Source: Agaribacillus aureus (GTDB taxonomy: Bacteria; Bacteroidota; Bacteroidia; Cytophagales; Cyclobacteriaceae). From it: DNA of 64,000 nt. Under the pieces are notes generated by a model. It made no database searches. It saw only the letters and a program-made list of their open reading frames with translations, and was not told where the DNA came from. A program made the translations under genes and the position numbers. Positions 8,335 through 17,605 of this stretch are shown here, one piece after another; the stretch's first letter is position 1, and the number at the start of each line of letters is the position of its first letter. The stretch lies in assembly GCA_030442055.1 (NCBI GenBank), contig JAUJEB010000001.1:2542001-2606000 (forward strand), written 5' to 3'.

Positions 8335-11300
8335 TTAAAGCGTTACGTTGATCCCAAAAGACACACTTTGAGTCCCGGGTGTAACCTGGTGATAAAATCC
8401 TTGTCCATTAGTATTACCGCCCAAACTTCCTTCCGGATCAAAGTAGGAGAAATCACTTTCAATCCATAGGTTTCTTCCTATAACCGAAACATTCACCGAT
8501 TCGAATGGCGTTTTGGAAAGAATACTTGATGGCAAAGCATAAGATAAACTCAATTCTCTAAGTTTTATAAAACCAGCATCTTCAATAAAATTCTCTGTAA
8601 CGCTACTAAAGAAGCCCTGATAATAATCCTGATCTTTTGTGATAGTAATGTCATTTGGCCTGAAAGTACCATCTCCATTGTCAATGACGCCGTCCCAAAT
8701 AAATTCTGATCCGCGATCTTCGGTAATTTCAGCTGTTCCGTAAAAGGTGGTATAGAATTGATCAAAATTCAAAATATCGCCACCTTTTCGCACATCGATC
8801 AATGCAGACAAGGTAAGTCCCTTGAAGCTGACAGTATTACGAAGTCCAGCTGTCCAGTCAGGCTGCACATTACCAACGGCACCTAACGCGTTATCAATAA
8901 CAGGTATTCCATCAGCACCTATGATTATCTGATTATTGTCATTTCTCAGAAATTTTGATCCCCAAATCACACCATAACCATTATCAACATCAGCCCTGAT
9001 CTGCGGGCTTGTGAAACCAAATAAAAATATAGATTCAACACCTTCGGTCAATTCTTCAACAGTCGTTGTATTTTTGGCGAAGTTTCCCTGAATAGTCCAG
9101 GTTAACCCACTGGTTGTTTTAATTGGCTCACCGGTTAAGGTTAATTCATAGCCAACATTTTTTACTTCACCGACATTTTCTACCGAAGATTCAAATCCTG
9201 ATGAAGGCGCTACAGGAGCTTCTACGATCTGATCATTACTTATTTTATAGTAGTAAGCAAAATCCACACCCAGTCTTCCTTGCAAAAACCGCAAGTCGGC
9301 GCCCACCTCATACTCTGTCACCAACTCGTGTTTCAGGGTGTTGTTGGCTCTCAAATTACTCTGTTCAAATGCATTTTGTCCCTGTGTAGGAACTGTGATA
9401 AGCCCCCTGGTTCCATCTCCCGGATCCAATTGCCCAAAGGTCTGAATAGTTTGATAAACAGGCGCTGTATTTCCTGCCTGTGCCCAGGAAGCTCTTATTT
9501 TTCCATAAGGGAAGCCCTTGCTGTTTTCCAGATTAAGTAGATCTGTGAATACAAAACCTACAGATACGGAAGGATAGAAAAAGGAATTATTTCCATCAGG
9601 CAATGTTGATGACCAGTCATTTCTTCCGGTCACATTCAGAAACAACATGTTGTCGTAATCCAGGGTAACCTGGCCAAATACGCTATACGAACGGATTTCT
9701 TCATCAAATTCAAAGGCCTGCTGCGTGCTGGCGTTACTGATATCATAAAACCCGGGTATATTTAAGGTCAAACCCCTGATGAGGTCATTTTTATATCTCC
9801 TTGTATTAACATTGTGTCCAACTATCGCATTGAAATTAAGCTTATCACTAAAATCACGGTTAATTGCTACAATCAGATCATTGTTAATTTCCAAGTTATT
9901 AACATCGGCGGAAAACATCCGGCCAGCGGTGGTACCCCTGGTTCCGATATTCACTTCATCTTCCTGAAGATCGTGATAGGTATCAAGGCCAAACCTGTTG
10001 CTGATAGTCAACCAGGGCGTTAGCTGGTAGGAAACAAATTGATTAATGATGTACCGGTTTGTAGTACTGAGCCGGGCATTATTTTCAGCCAGCCAAAAAG
10101 GATTGTTAAATGCCGACGGATGGTAAGAATAATAAGTACCATCATCTGTCCGGAATTGGTTGATATCATGACTAATCGGCCAGAAATTCAGGGCAAAGAG
10201 GAAACTTCTTTGTCCATTACCCTCAGTCAATCTTTGGTTAAAACTGTTGGTATAATTTATTGAACCTGTATAGGTCAACTTATCAGACAACTTGGCATCG
10301 ATTTTTGCCAGGAAATTTTTTCGTTCAAATTCATTTGAAGGAACAATACCTTCCTGATCCAAATTGCTAAATGACAGCAGATAGGTCAATGACTCAGAGC
10401 CACCACTTAAAGAAATGTTGCTTTCCCAGGTCTTGGCATCGCGATAAAATTCCTCTCTGGGATCATAAATTTGGGGTCTGCCAATAGAGTCCAACGTGAT
10501 TTGATCGACCTCATCAATATGAGGTCCCCACGAGGTAGAACCCTGTGTTGCTGTAAAACCATTAGGGTTGGTTTCGGGATCCGGACTCCTGTAACCGCCA
10601 AACCCTCGGGGTAACCCGTTTCGGTAATTGCCGTCAGTCCCTTGAAGATATTGATCCTGATATCCTCGAACAATAGGTCTGTCAATACCAAAGGTAGTTC
10701 CTATGGAAATGGTGGGTCTGTTTTTATTATTTCTTGCCCCTGTTTTGGTGGTAATGATGATCACCCCATTTCCACCTCTCACACCATATAATGCTGTAGC
10801 TGCGGCCCCTTTCAGTACGGTGACGTCCGCTATGTTATTGGGATCAATGTCAATGGCCCTGTTTGAACCGTTGCCATTAAAAAGGTTACTTTCCACTGTA
10901 TTAGGCGTGGCATTGGTCTGGCGGTTATCGATTGGAATACCGTCGATAATGAATAACGGCTGGTTACTATTATCAAGTGAGGTGTTACCTCTGATGATAA
11001 TACGTGAGGAAGAACCGGCCTGCCCACCTGAGGAATTGATTTGAACACCGGCAACTTTTCCGGCCAGCGAATTCACAATGTTTGTCTCTCTTGCCTTGAC
11101 GATTTCATTCGCGTCGACATTTTGGACCGCATATCCGAGTGTACGCTTATTTTGTTCAATACCAATAGCTGTGACAACAACCTCCGAAAGTTGCTTAACA
11201 TCAGGTTTCAACACCACATCGATGATTGTTCGATTGTTAATTGAAACCTCTTGTGTCAAATAGCCAATAAATGAATAAATCAAAATGCCTTTTCCATCGG

Positions 11301-11508
11301 CTGGTATAGCGATGGAATAGTTACCGTCAATATCGCTAACGACTCCTGTGTTAGTTCCTTGTAACAGAACATTCACTCCCGGCAAAGCCGAGCCATCTGA
11401 GAATTCCGTTACCTTTCCTGTTACAATTCGGTCTTGAGCTTGGGTTATGCTGATACACCACAATAAAGCCATCAAAACCATGAAAACGTTCCGTAAATTT
11501 TGTTTCAT
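8335..11508 (-). CDS. SusC/RagA family TonB-linked outer-membrane protein (pair 1)
   Basis: This 1057-residue protein is the TonB-dependent channel partner of the adjacent SusD-like lipoprotein. A signal peptide ends SITQAQ. It is followed by a carboxypeptidase-regulatory-like (CarboxypepD_reg) domain around residues 28-112, with VTGKVTEFSDGSALPGVNVLLQGTNTG. A TonB plug domain follows (SEVVVTAIGIEQNKRTLGYAVQNV through VTVLKGAAATALYGVRGGNGVIIITTK). The rest is a large beta-barrel ending in an aromatic-poor NVTL terminus. It contains the LNVTGRNDWSSTLPDG motif shared by SusC proteins. It is the first gene of its operon and has a long, motif-rich upstream region. Substrate unknown; no glycoside hydrolase is encoded nearby. 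Confidence 0.95.
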   Translation of the reverse strand: MKQNLRNVFMVLMALLWCISITQAQDRIVTGKVTEFSDGSALPGVNVLLQGTNTGVVSDIDGNYSIAIPADGKGILIYSFIGYLTQEVSINNRTIIDVVLKPDVKQLSEVVVTAIGIEQNKRTLGYAVQNVDANEIVKARETNIVNSLAGKVAGVQINSSGGQAGSSSRIIIRGNTSLDNSNQPLFIIDGIPIDNRQTNATPNTVESNLFNGNGSNRAIDIDPNNIADVTVLKGAAATALYGVRGGNGVIIITTKTGARNNKNRPTISIGTTFGIDRPIVRGYQDQYLQGTDGNYRNGLPRGFGGYRSPDPETNPNGFTATQGSTSWGPHIDEVDQITLDSIGRPQIYDPREEFYRDAKTWESNISLSGGSESLTYLLSFSNLDQEGIVPSNEFERKNFLAKIDAKLSDKLTYTGSINYTNSFNQRLTEGNGQRSFLFALNFWPISHDINQFRTDDGTYYSYHPSAFNNPFWLAENNARLSTTNRYIINQFVSYQLTPWLTISNRFGLDTYHDLQEDEVNIGTRGTTAGRMFSADVNNLEINNDLIVAINRDFSDKLNFNAIVGHNVNTRRYKNDLIRGLTLNIPGFYDISNASTQQAFEFDEEIRSYSVFGQVTLDYDNMLFLNVTGRNDWSSTLPDGNNSFFYPSVSVGFVFTDLLNLENSKGFPYGKIRASWAQAGNTAPVYQTIQTFGQLDPGDGTRGLITVPTQGQNAFEQSNLRANNTLKHELVTEYEVGADLRFLQGRLGVDFAYYYKISNDQIVEAPVAPSSGFESSVENVGEVKNVGYELTLTGEPIKTTSGLTWTIQGNFAKNTTTVEELTEGVESIFLFGFTSPQIRADVDNGYGVIWGSKFLRNDNNQIIIGADGIPVIDNALGAVGNVQPDWTAGLRNTVSFKGLTLSALIDVRKGGDILNFDQFYTTFYGTAEITEDRGSEFIWDGVIDNGDGTFRPNDITITKDQDYYQGFFSSVTENFIEDAGFIKLRELSLSYALPSSILSKTPFESVNVSVIGRNLWIESDFSYFDPEGSLGGNTNGQGFYHQVTPGTQSVSFGINVTL

Positions 11509-12220
11509 AGAATTTGAATAATTTGTATTTGATAATGTGTTTACTGGTAGGAAGAAATATCATTTGGCAATCCTTATTTTGCAATAAAGGGTGATATTTT
11601 ATACCTATTTAACAAATCTCCTTAGAATTAAACTAAAAATATACTACCCTATTTGGGGGGTATTTTAAGCTAACTCGTTGAGATTTGGCCAAAAATAAAG
11701 ATTAATACCCTATTTTACGTTATGTTTTTGAAAATATTTATTTTTAATTGGGGGATAATAATACCGATTAACTGGCATAATATGCGAATAAAGTCAAAAA
11801 ACACATATTTACAAACACCCCTTTAATGGACTAACGTATTTTACGGTATAAATTAGAAAAAAATGAATGTAAGGTTTTGTTATTTTTTTCACCTTTCAAC
11901 CTTTAACTAATAAAAGGCCGATATTCAAATTACAGAAGCTCCATTTTTTGTTGGGATATGATTTTTGATCTTAAAAATGCGGGATTGTAAACACATTCAA
12001 AGAGAAATATTTTTCTAAAATAGTTATCACAAAAGACTAACCCAATAAGGATCATTGAGTTACAAATAGTTTAGGCTTTAACTGATATCCTTGGGAAAAA
12101 TCTTTCAGCCCTTTATGTATCCTGGTAATACCATCATACAAGGTGCTATTGACAAGATATCACCAGTAATTAGCGGAGGAAAATTAATTGATAACGAACG
12201 AAGCGTAAAAAGACTAGTAT
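11509..12220 (-). promoter_or_regulatory. Long AT-rich upstream region of SusCD pair 1
   Basis: About 710 bp without a convincing gene precede the minus-strand susC. The region is AT-rich but punctuated by short G/C blocks: a TACCC-N8-GGGTA dyad at 11645-11662, a second TACCCTATTTTACG at about 11706-11719, TTGGGGGATAA at 11748-11758 and ATTTTACGG near 11838. Similar blocks occur upstream of the second susC. I read this as a regulated promoter region. A 35-codon plus-strand frame at 12115-12222 is the only open frame of note. Confidence 0.55.
11645..11662. promoter_or_regulatory. Putative regulator dyad upstream of susC 1 (TACCC-N8-GGGTA)
   Basis: The 18-bp sequence TACCCTATTTGGGGGGTA is an inverted repeat lying 137-154 bp upstream of the susC start. 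A matching 18-bp element is found about 120-137 bp upstream of the other susC, and a 17-bp relative lies upstream of the nearby response regulator. The half-sites resemble the TACYYMT heptamers bound by NarL-type regulators, which supports, but does not prove, binding by the LuxR/NarL-type regulator encoded at 18050-18679. Confidence 0.45.
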
Positions 12221-12257
12221 AAAAAAAGCCCCTCACCTTAAGTTTTGGTGAGGGGCT
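12221..12257 (-). terminator. Rho-independent terminator of the second SusCD operon
   Basis: An 11-bp perfect stem (AGCCCCTCACC pairing with GGTGAGGGGCT) with a 9-nt loop is followed on the minus strand by a run of seven T. It sits 25 bp after the stop codon of the minus-strand lipoprotein gene and ends the susC-susD-lipoprotein transcript. Confidence 0.9.
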
Positions 12258-12281
12258 ATATTATATTATTTATCTCTTATA

Positions 12282-12872
12282 TTATTCCGGATCTCCGGGC
12301 ACTACCGCATACCAGAAAACGACTTTGGAGGAAATAAAGTCCCTTCCATCTGATAAAAATATCTGCACTCGTCCGTTGTTACTATCTTTAACAATTCCAC
12401 AACAGCCTGTGGTTAAAACCGCGCCGGCGCCACCCCAATAACCAACATTAAGCGCTTGTATGTTAAAGGTATAGGTTAATCTGTTACCATCGAGCCGGTT
12501 ATCGGCATTAGTGATGGTTTCCCAATCCACCCATCCCTGTGGGCCAGAACCGCCACTGGCAAAGACAAAATCAGATTGGTATTGTACAATGACGCTATCA
12601 ATTGTAATACCTGAAGGTAAAACAAATTCACTGATAAAGGTAAAATTTAAATCAGCGTCGGTAGCATTATTATCTGTCAATATCGGATTGTCAATCCTCC
12701 AGGCATTAGTACCCCTGGTAGAGGGATTACCGTCAGCGTCATAGAAGTTGAACTTTATCTCCGTGTCCGGAGCTACAACGGTTTTAAACAGTTCCTCGTC
12801 ATCGCAGCTTGTAACGGCTACTAACAGCGCTACGATGGCTATGATATTATATAGTTTATTCATTGTTTTCAT
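12282..12872 (-). CDS. Lipoprotein of unknown function in SusCD operon 2
   Basis: The 196-residue protein has a signal peptide with lipobox ending AVTSC, followed by an acidic DDEE stretch typical of surface-exposed Bacteroidota lipoproteins. I do not recognise a named domain. The mature part is beta-rich (for example FTFISEFVLPSGITIDSVIVQYQSD) and contains an adjacent cysteine pair in TTGCCGIV, unusual for a secreted Bacteroidota protein. It is the third gene of the operon, 17 bp after the SusD-like gene, the position normally taken by SusE/SusF-type surface binding proteins. A role in holding the substrate of the adjacent SusCD is therefore a reasonable inference. An internal ATG three codons later is an equally possible start. 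Confidence 0.8.
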   Translation of the reverse strand: MKTMNKLYNIIAIVALLVAVTSCDDEELFKTVVAPDTEIKFNFYDADGNPSTRGTNAWRIDNPILTDNNATDADLNFTFISEFVLPSGITIDSVIVQYQSDFVFASGGSGPQGWVDWETITNADNRLDGNRLTYTFNIQALNVGYWGGAGAVLTTGCCGIVKDSNNGRVQIFLSDGRDFISSKVVFWYAVVPGDPE

Positions 12873-12889
12873 AATTTAAAATGACATCA

Positions 12890-14404
12890 TTAATTCACAT
12901 CCCAGAACACGGGTGTTTGCAGCAAGATTTCCTCATCAGGGGGATTAGGTCCCTGAAATTCGTCTACGTCATAAGGTAGTCTGCGAGGAAATACACCTTC
13001 GCCTAACGGATCGTTGATTTGATCGATCTGCGGTTCAGAAGGGTATCCTGTACGACGAAAATCAGTGAAAGCCTCAATACCATTGCCAAATAGGGAAATG
13101 TATTTTTGCGTAATGATAAGGTCTAGTTGCTCTTCACTATTTGCTGCAGCGTTAAACGCGGCAATTTGAGCATCTATATAGGCGGTAACAACTGCTGCAT
13201 CAATGTCAGGAATATTAGGCAAAGCATTTACTTCATTAAAAGCTTCCTCCATGCCCAGCCTGAAAGCTGCCTCACTGGCGGCTGGGTCATTGTTTAATGT
13301 CAGCTCGGCTTCCGCAATAATGAACTGCACCATATAACTGGTAATCATTCTGTATGGAATATCGCCGGTACCGGAAGCACCGTCAACCGGCCCTGTTCCT
13401 CCAAATCTACCGCCAACAGGAAATACACCCCAGACGGTTCGTGTGAGGTCATCGTTACCTGCAGTAGACATCGACCCATTTACCAATCCTTCAAAAGTGT
13501 CACCGGAATTCTGATTTTCCAGGTAATAAGGAAGACGAGGATCTGCAAGATTAGTTAACAACGTATTAAAAACTGCCGACATATAATTCTCCCGGCTGTT
13601 TTTGGGATAATCGGCCACATAGTTTGGATGGCGGTTTTCGGGAGACTGAGAGTCATTGTATTCAAAGTCAAAATTCTCATCATTGCTGGAAATCAAATTT
13701 CCCTGTGCGATCAGTTGATTAATTTGGGTGGTAGACTCTGCCTCATTCACCATTCTGGTTTGGTTATACAGTTTTAGCTTCAGTGAATTACCCATTTTTT
13801 TCCACATATCAACATCTCCACCATAAACCAAATCGGCATTTCCCGGCTTGAAGCTGTTGTCACCATCTCTGTCGAAATCGGCCAAAGCCTCATCAATCAA
13901 GGCATAAAGCAAGGAGTAAACCTCGGCATCGTCCTGATACATTGGAAATGTTTCCTTACCGAATTCTGAAAAAGGAAGATCACCCCACAGATCTGTCATC
14001 ACACTGAAAATGTAGGCTTTCTGTAACTTCGAAATACCTACGAAATCCCAGTTTTGAGCCTCGGTTTCTTTTTCGATTACTGTCTCCAGGTCTTTCAGGG
14101 CCCCACCAAAAAGGTCGAAGCGCCAGGAGTTACCTACATCGGTTCTGCCAATATCCCATCGGTCATATCTGGTATTTACGATCTGCTTGCTAAGCGTACC
14201 GGTGATCCGGCTGAGTACACCTGCAAAAGCAAAGGTATATTGAGCCTGAGCCGCAGGCAGCAGGAAATCTGAAGTAGCATCAGCAGGAAAATTGGGATCT
14301 GTGTTGACATCCAAAAAATCATCACTACAGCTGGTAGCCAATAATACGGCGACCATCAACACACTGACTTTTATATATTTAAATATTTTCATTTGAATTG
14401 TCAT
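12890..14404 (-). CDS. SusD/RagB family nutrient-binding outer-membrane lipoprotein (pair 2)
   Basis: This is the lid lipoprotein for the second SusC channel. The lipobox LLATSC is followed by SDDFLDVNTDPNFP, nearly the same motif as in the first pair. TPR-like helices with DLVYGGDVDMWKKMGNSLKLKLYNQ match the corresponding FVYGGDMAKWRKLANVLKARFHMR segment of the first SusD-like protein. The C-terminal part contains the FTDFRRTGYPSEP segment. The two proteins are clearly paralogous but diverged. It begins 9 bp after susC 2; the ATG four codons downstream (14392) gives a neater signal peptide and may be the true start. Substrate unknown. Confidence 0.93.
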   Translation of the reverse strand: MTIQMKIFKYIKVSVLMVAVLLATSCSDDFLDVNTDPNFPADATSDFLLPAAQAQYTFAFAGVLSRITGTLSKQIVNTRYDRWDIGRTDVGNSWRFDLFGGALKDLETVIEKETEAQNWDFVGISKLQKAYIFSVMTDLWGDLPFSEFGKETFPMYQDDAEVYSLLYALIDEALADFDRDGDNSFKPGNADLVYGGDVDMWKKMGNSLKLKLYNQTRMVNEAESTTQINQLIAQGNLISSNDENFDFEYNDSQSPENRHPNYVADYPKNSRENYMSAVFNTLLTNLADPRLPYYLENQNSGDTFEGLVNGSMSTAGNDDLTRTVWGVFPVGGRFGGTGPVDGASGTGDIPYRMITSYMVQFIIAEAELTLNNDPAASEAAFRLGMEEAFNEVNALPNIPDIDAAVVTAYIDAQIAAFNAAANSEEQLDLIITQKYISLFGNGIEAFTDFRRTGYPSEPQIDQINDPLGEGVFPRRLPYDVDEFQGPNPPDEEILLQTPVFWDVN

Positions 14405-14413
14405 TTTTATTAA

Positions 14414-17400
14414 TTAAAAGGTCACGTTGATGTTTATTCCGTAACTTTTTGTTGTAGGAATATAATTAGCGATCAATGCCGTCTGATTGGCTGCCGCTAA
14501 TCCACTTGCCTCAGGGTCCGTGCCTGCACCATCCGGCAAGTTAGGTGTTGTGAACCATAAATTCCTGCCAATTAAGCTGACTCTTGCGCTGCCGATAGGC
14601 GTATTTTGAAATATGCTCTTAGGCAGGCTATAGCCTAATGACACCTCTCTCAACCGTATGGTCGTGACATCGAATATTCCTGTCTCATCAACATTGGCTG
14701 AAGTTCCTACAGGTCCGTCGAAAAAGTAGGAGTTGGCATCTACATAAATATTGTTTTGAACCTTTTGACCTGATTCGTCCACAAGTGGCTGAAGCTGGGC
14801 ATTTGCCAAAACACCTGGCACCAGGTAAGACTGGTTTCTGTCTACACCGGTCTCCTCCAACACACCTCTTGCTCTCATACTCCTGATAGTACCAAAGTAC
14901 ATCTCGCCACCAACCCTGGCGTCGATTAAGAACCCAAGTGTCACTCCTTTAAAACTTAAAGTATTGGTAACACCCAGCAAAAAGTCGGGATTGGGATCCC
15001 CCAGAATCGACACATTAGGGTCGGCAATGGGCAATCCGTCAGCCTGATTGATCAGAAGATTTCCTTCGTCATCACGCAACCAGGCTACACCTTCAATCAG
15101 TCCAAAGGGCTCTCCTACTCTAAGTACCTGACCTCTGGAAAAAAATCTTGAACCCAATAAATCAATTTGCTCCTGATCCTGGGCCAGAGAAATTACTTCA
15201 TTTCGGTTTCTGGTGAAATTGGCCAGCACGTTCCAGCTAAATCCATTTCCCAAACTTACCGGCGTAGCATCCAGGGTAAGCTCCCAACCTCTGTTTTCAA
15301 CCTCGCCGGCATTGATAATCTGTCCCAAAAATCCACTGGTGGCGGGTAAGGTTACGTTGGTAATAAGATCTGTTGTATTTCTTTTGTACCAGGTAGCGCT
15401 CAGATTAATCCGATCATTCCAGAGTCCTACATCTAACCCAACTTCGATTTCATTGGTAAATTCCGGTTGTAGATCCAGACTTCCCTGCGTATTTCCAACG
15501 GTGATACTACTGACACCATTAATCGGCCAATTCAAACCGTCCAAAGCGCCGGTGCCAATATCGTCATTTGCCTCAAAAGTGGTTTGGGTGGTAAAAGGTG
15601 TAGCATCATTTCCTACCCTGGCCCAGGCTGCTCTCACTTTAAGGAAGGACACGTATTGTGAGGGCATTTCGAAAAATTCAGACAGATGGACAGAACCACT
15701 TACGGAAGGATAGAAAAAAGAATTATTTCCATCAGGCAATGTTGATGACCAGTCATTCCTTCCAGTGACATTTAAGTAGGCCTTGTTCTGATAGGACAAT
15801 TGAACATCTGCGAAAACTCCCCAGAGCCTTCTTTGGAATTCATCTCCACCAAGAGGAAAGCCTCCTTTTAGCAGGTTTTGTGTATTATCCAGCTGATAAA
15901 TCCTGGGAACGATGATACCCGATCCCAAAATTTGCTGGTGCTCGCCGGACCTGGAGTTAACGTTATGCCCGACAATGGCTCGAAGGTTAATATCCTGATT
16001 AAGTTCCTTAGCGAATGTCAATAGGAAATTGGACTCGTATTCCGTAAAGGTGATATCATCCGCAATAATACGCCCCAGTGGATCTATAGGGTTACCGGCT
16101 GCGTAAATTGTTTTTCTCCGGTCACTATAGGTATTGAAACCTATTTGATAGCTGGCAGTAAGCCAAGAGGTGACTTCATAACTAAGCTTTAAAAATCCAT
16201 TTACCCTACTCAAATCACTAAAAAATGGATTTTCTTCCGATACCCACCTTGGATTTAAAACACTGGTTCGATAATAGCTACTGCGAAGCGTAACCGGATC
16301 TATATAGGGATATCCGGACAGATCATAGCTTCTTGGTACATACCACAGGACTCTGTGCACAGAACCATCACTAACGCCGCCACCACCGGACTGGATACCG
16401 ACCTGATCAGAATTAGTATATGTTAAATTTCCAGAGGCGGTAAAACCGTTGTTCAATTTAACACCTCCACCAGCTGAGAAAACATTTTTGTTGTAATCTG
16501 AACCAGGGAAAATACCTTCGTTGTCAGTCCTGGCGTAGCTGACAGAAAAATTATAGTCTTCATTGCCGGTGCGCACCAGCAACGAATTTTCCACCAAGGC
16601 TCCGGTTTCGTAGAAATCCTCTACGTTGTTTGGATATGCCTGGAAGGGCACTCTGTTGCCAAAGTGGTCTGTAACCTCATTTACCTCAGAGTCAAATGCC
16701 GGTCCCCAGGTGCCAAAAAATCCATTGTTGAAAATACCATCAGCGCCCTGGCCGTAGGTATTCTGGTAATCCGGCAATTTAGAAACCTCTTGAACGGTGT
16801 AGCTGCTATTTAGTGATATTTCAAGGCCTTTGGTAGTCCCAGCCTGGGATCCACCGGTCTTTGTTGTAACAATAATAGCACCATTCGCAGCCCTGGAACC
16901 ATAAAGCGCAGCCGCAGCCCCACCTTTAAGTACCGTGATGGACTCGACGTTATTTGGATCGAGGTCTACGATACGGTTTGAGATGGTAGCTCCCTGAACC
17001 AGCGTGTTATCGTTCTGATCCAATGAGTTGTCATAAGGCACACCGTCAACCACGAAAAGCGGTTCATTGTTTCTGGTGGTGCTATTGCCTCGAATGATAA
17101 TTTTGGTGGAAGAACCGGGTGCTCCATTTGATCCGGTAATTTGAACACCTGCAATTTTTCCGTTCAGGGCTCTCACTACATCTGGGGTAGCTTTGTTTTC
17201 AATGGCATCAGCATTAACCTCCTGAACGTGATAGCCCAGGGATTTGCTATTTCTTTCAATACCCAGAGCTGTCACTACGACCTCTGAAAGTTCTGTTAGG
17301 TTGGGTGCCAGGTTTATGTTGATTATAGACTGACTGCCAATGTTAATCTCCTGTGAAACAAAGCCAATAGATGAGAATATCAATACCCCTCCCTCGGGGG

Positions 17401-17605
17401 ATACGGAAATTGAATAATTACCATCAATGTCTGTTACTGCCCCGGTGGTAGTTCCTTTAAGAAGGACATTTACCCCGGGTAATCCCGACTCGTCGCCTGC
17501 GTCAGTTACTTTTCCACTGACCACTCTTTCCTGTGCTGATGTGATCAATACATAAAATACCATCACCCAAAAAAGGGTAAACGATTTTCGTAAATTTAAC
17601 TGCAT
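14414..17605 (-). CDS. SusC/RagA family TonB-linked outer-membrane protein (pair 2)
   Basis: The 1063-residue protein has a signal peptide ending LITSAQ, a CarboxypepD_reg domain (VSGKVTDAGDESGLPGVNVLLKGTTTGAVTD) and a plug domain (SEVVVTALGIERNSKSLGYHVQEV through VTVLKGGAAAALYGSRAANGAIIVTT). A 22-strand-type TonB-dependent barrel follows. Domain order and length match pair 1. It is the first gene of a three-gene operon (susC, susD, lipoprotein). A 57-bp block at 15701-15757 is almost identical to the matching block in the other susC. The substrate is not evident; the absence of nearby carbohydrate-active enzymes leaves peptides or other polymers possible. Confidence 0.95.
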   Translation of the reverse strand: MQLNLRKSFTLFWVMVFYVLITSAQERVVSGKVTDAGDESGLPGVNVLLKGTTTGAVTDIDGNYSISVSPEGGVLIFSSIGFVSQEINIGSQSIININLAPNLTELSEVVVTALGIERNSKSLGYHVQEVNADAIENKATPDVVRALNGKIAGVQITGSNGAPGSSTKIIIRGNSTTRNNEPLFVVDGVPYDNSLDQNDNTLVQGATISNRIVDLDPNNVESITVLKGGAAAALYGSRAANGAIIVTTKTGGSQAGTTKGLEISLNSSYTVQEVSKLPDYQNTYGQGADGIFNNGFFGTWGPAFDSEVNEVTDHFGNRVPFQAYPNNVEDFYETGALVENSLLVRTGNEDYNFSVSYARTDNEGIFPGSDYNKNVFSAGGGVKLNNGFTASGNLTYTNSDQVGIQSGGGGVSDGSVHRVLWYVPRSYDLSGYPYIDPVTLRSSYYRTSVLNPRWVSEENPFFSDLSRVNGFLKLSYEVTSWLTASYQIGFNTYSDRRKTIYAAGNPIDPLGRIIADDITFTEYESNFLLTFAKELNQDINLRAIVGHNVNSRSGEHQQILGSGIIVPRIYQLDNTQNLLKGGFPLGGDEFQRRLWGVFADVQLSYQNKAYLNVTGRNDWSSTLPDGNNSFFYPSVSGSVHLSEFFEMPSQYVSFLKVRAAWARVGNDATPFTTQTTFEANDDIGTGALDGLNWPINGVSSITVGNTQGSLDLQPEFTNEIEVGLDVGLWNDRINLSATWYKRNTTDLITNVTLPATSGFLGQIINAGEVENRGWELTLDATPVSLGNGFSWNVLANFTRNRNEVISLAQDQEQIDLLGSRFFSRGQVLRVGEPFGLIEGVAWLRDDEGNLLINQADGLPIADPNVSILGDPNPDFLLGVTNTLSFKGVTLGFLIDARVGGEMYFGTIRSMRARGVLEETGVDRNQSYLVPGVLANAQLQPLVDESGQKVQNNIYVDANSYFFDGPVGTSANVDETGIFDVTTIRLREVSLGYSLPKSIFQNTPIGSARVSLIGRNLWFTTPNLPDGAGTDPEASGLAAANQTALIANYIPTTKSYGININVTF

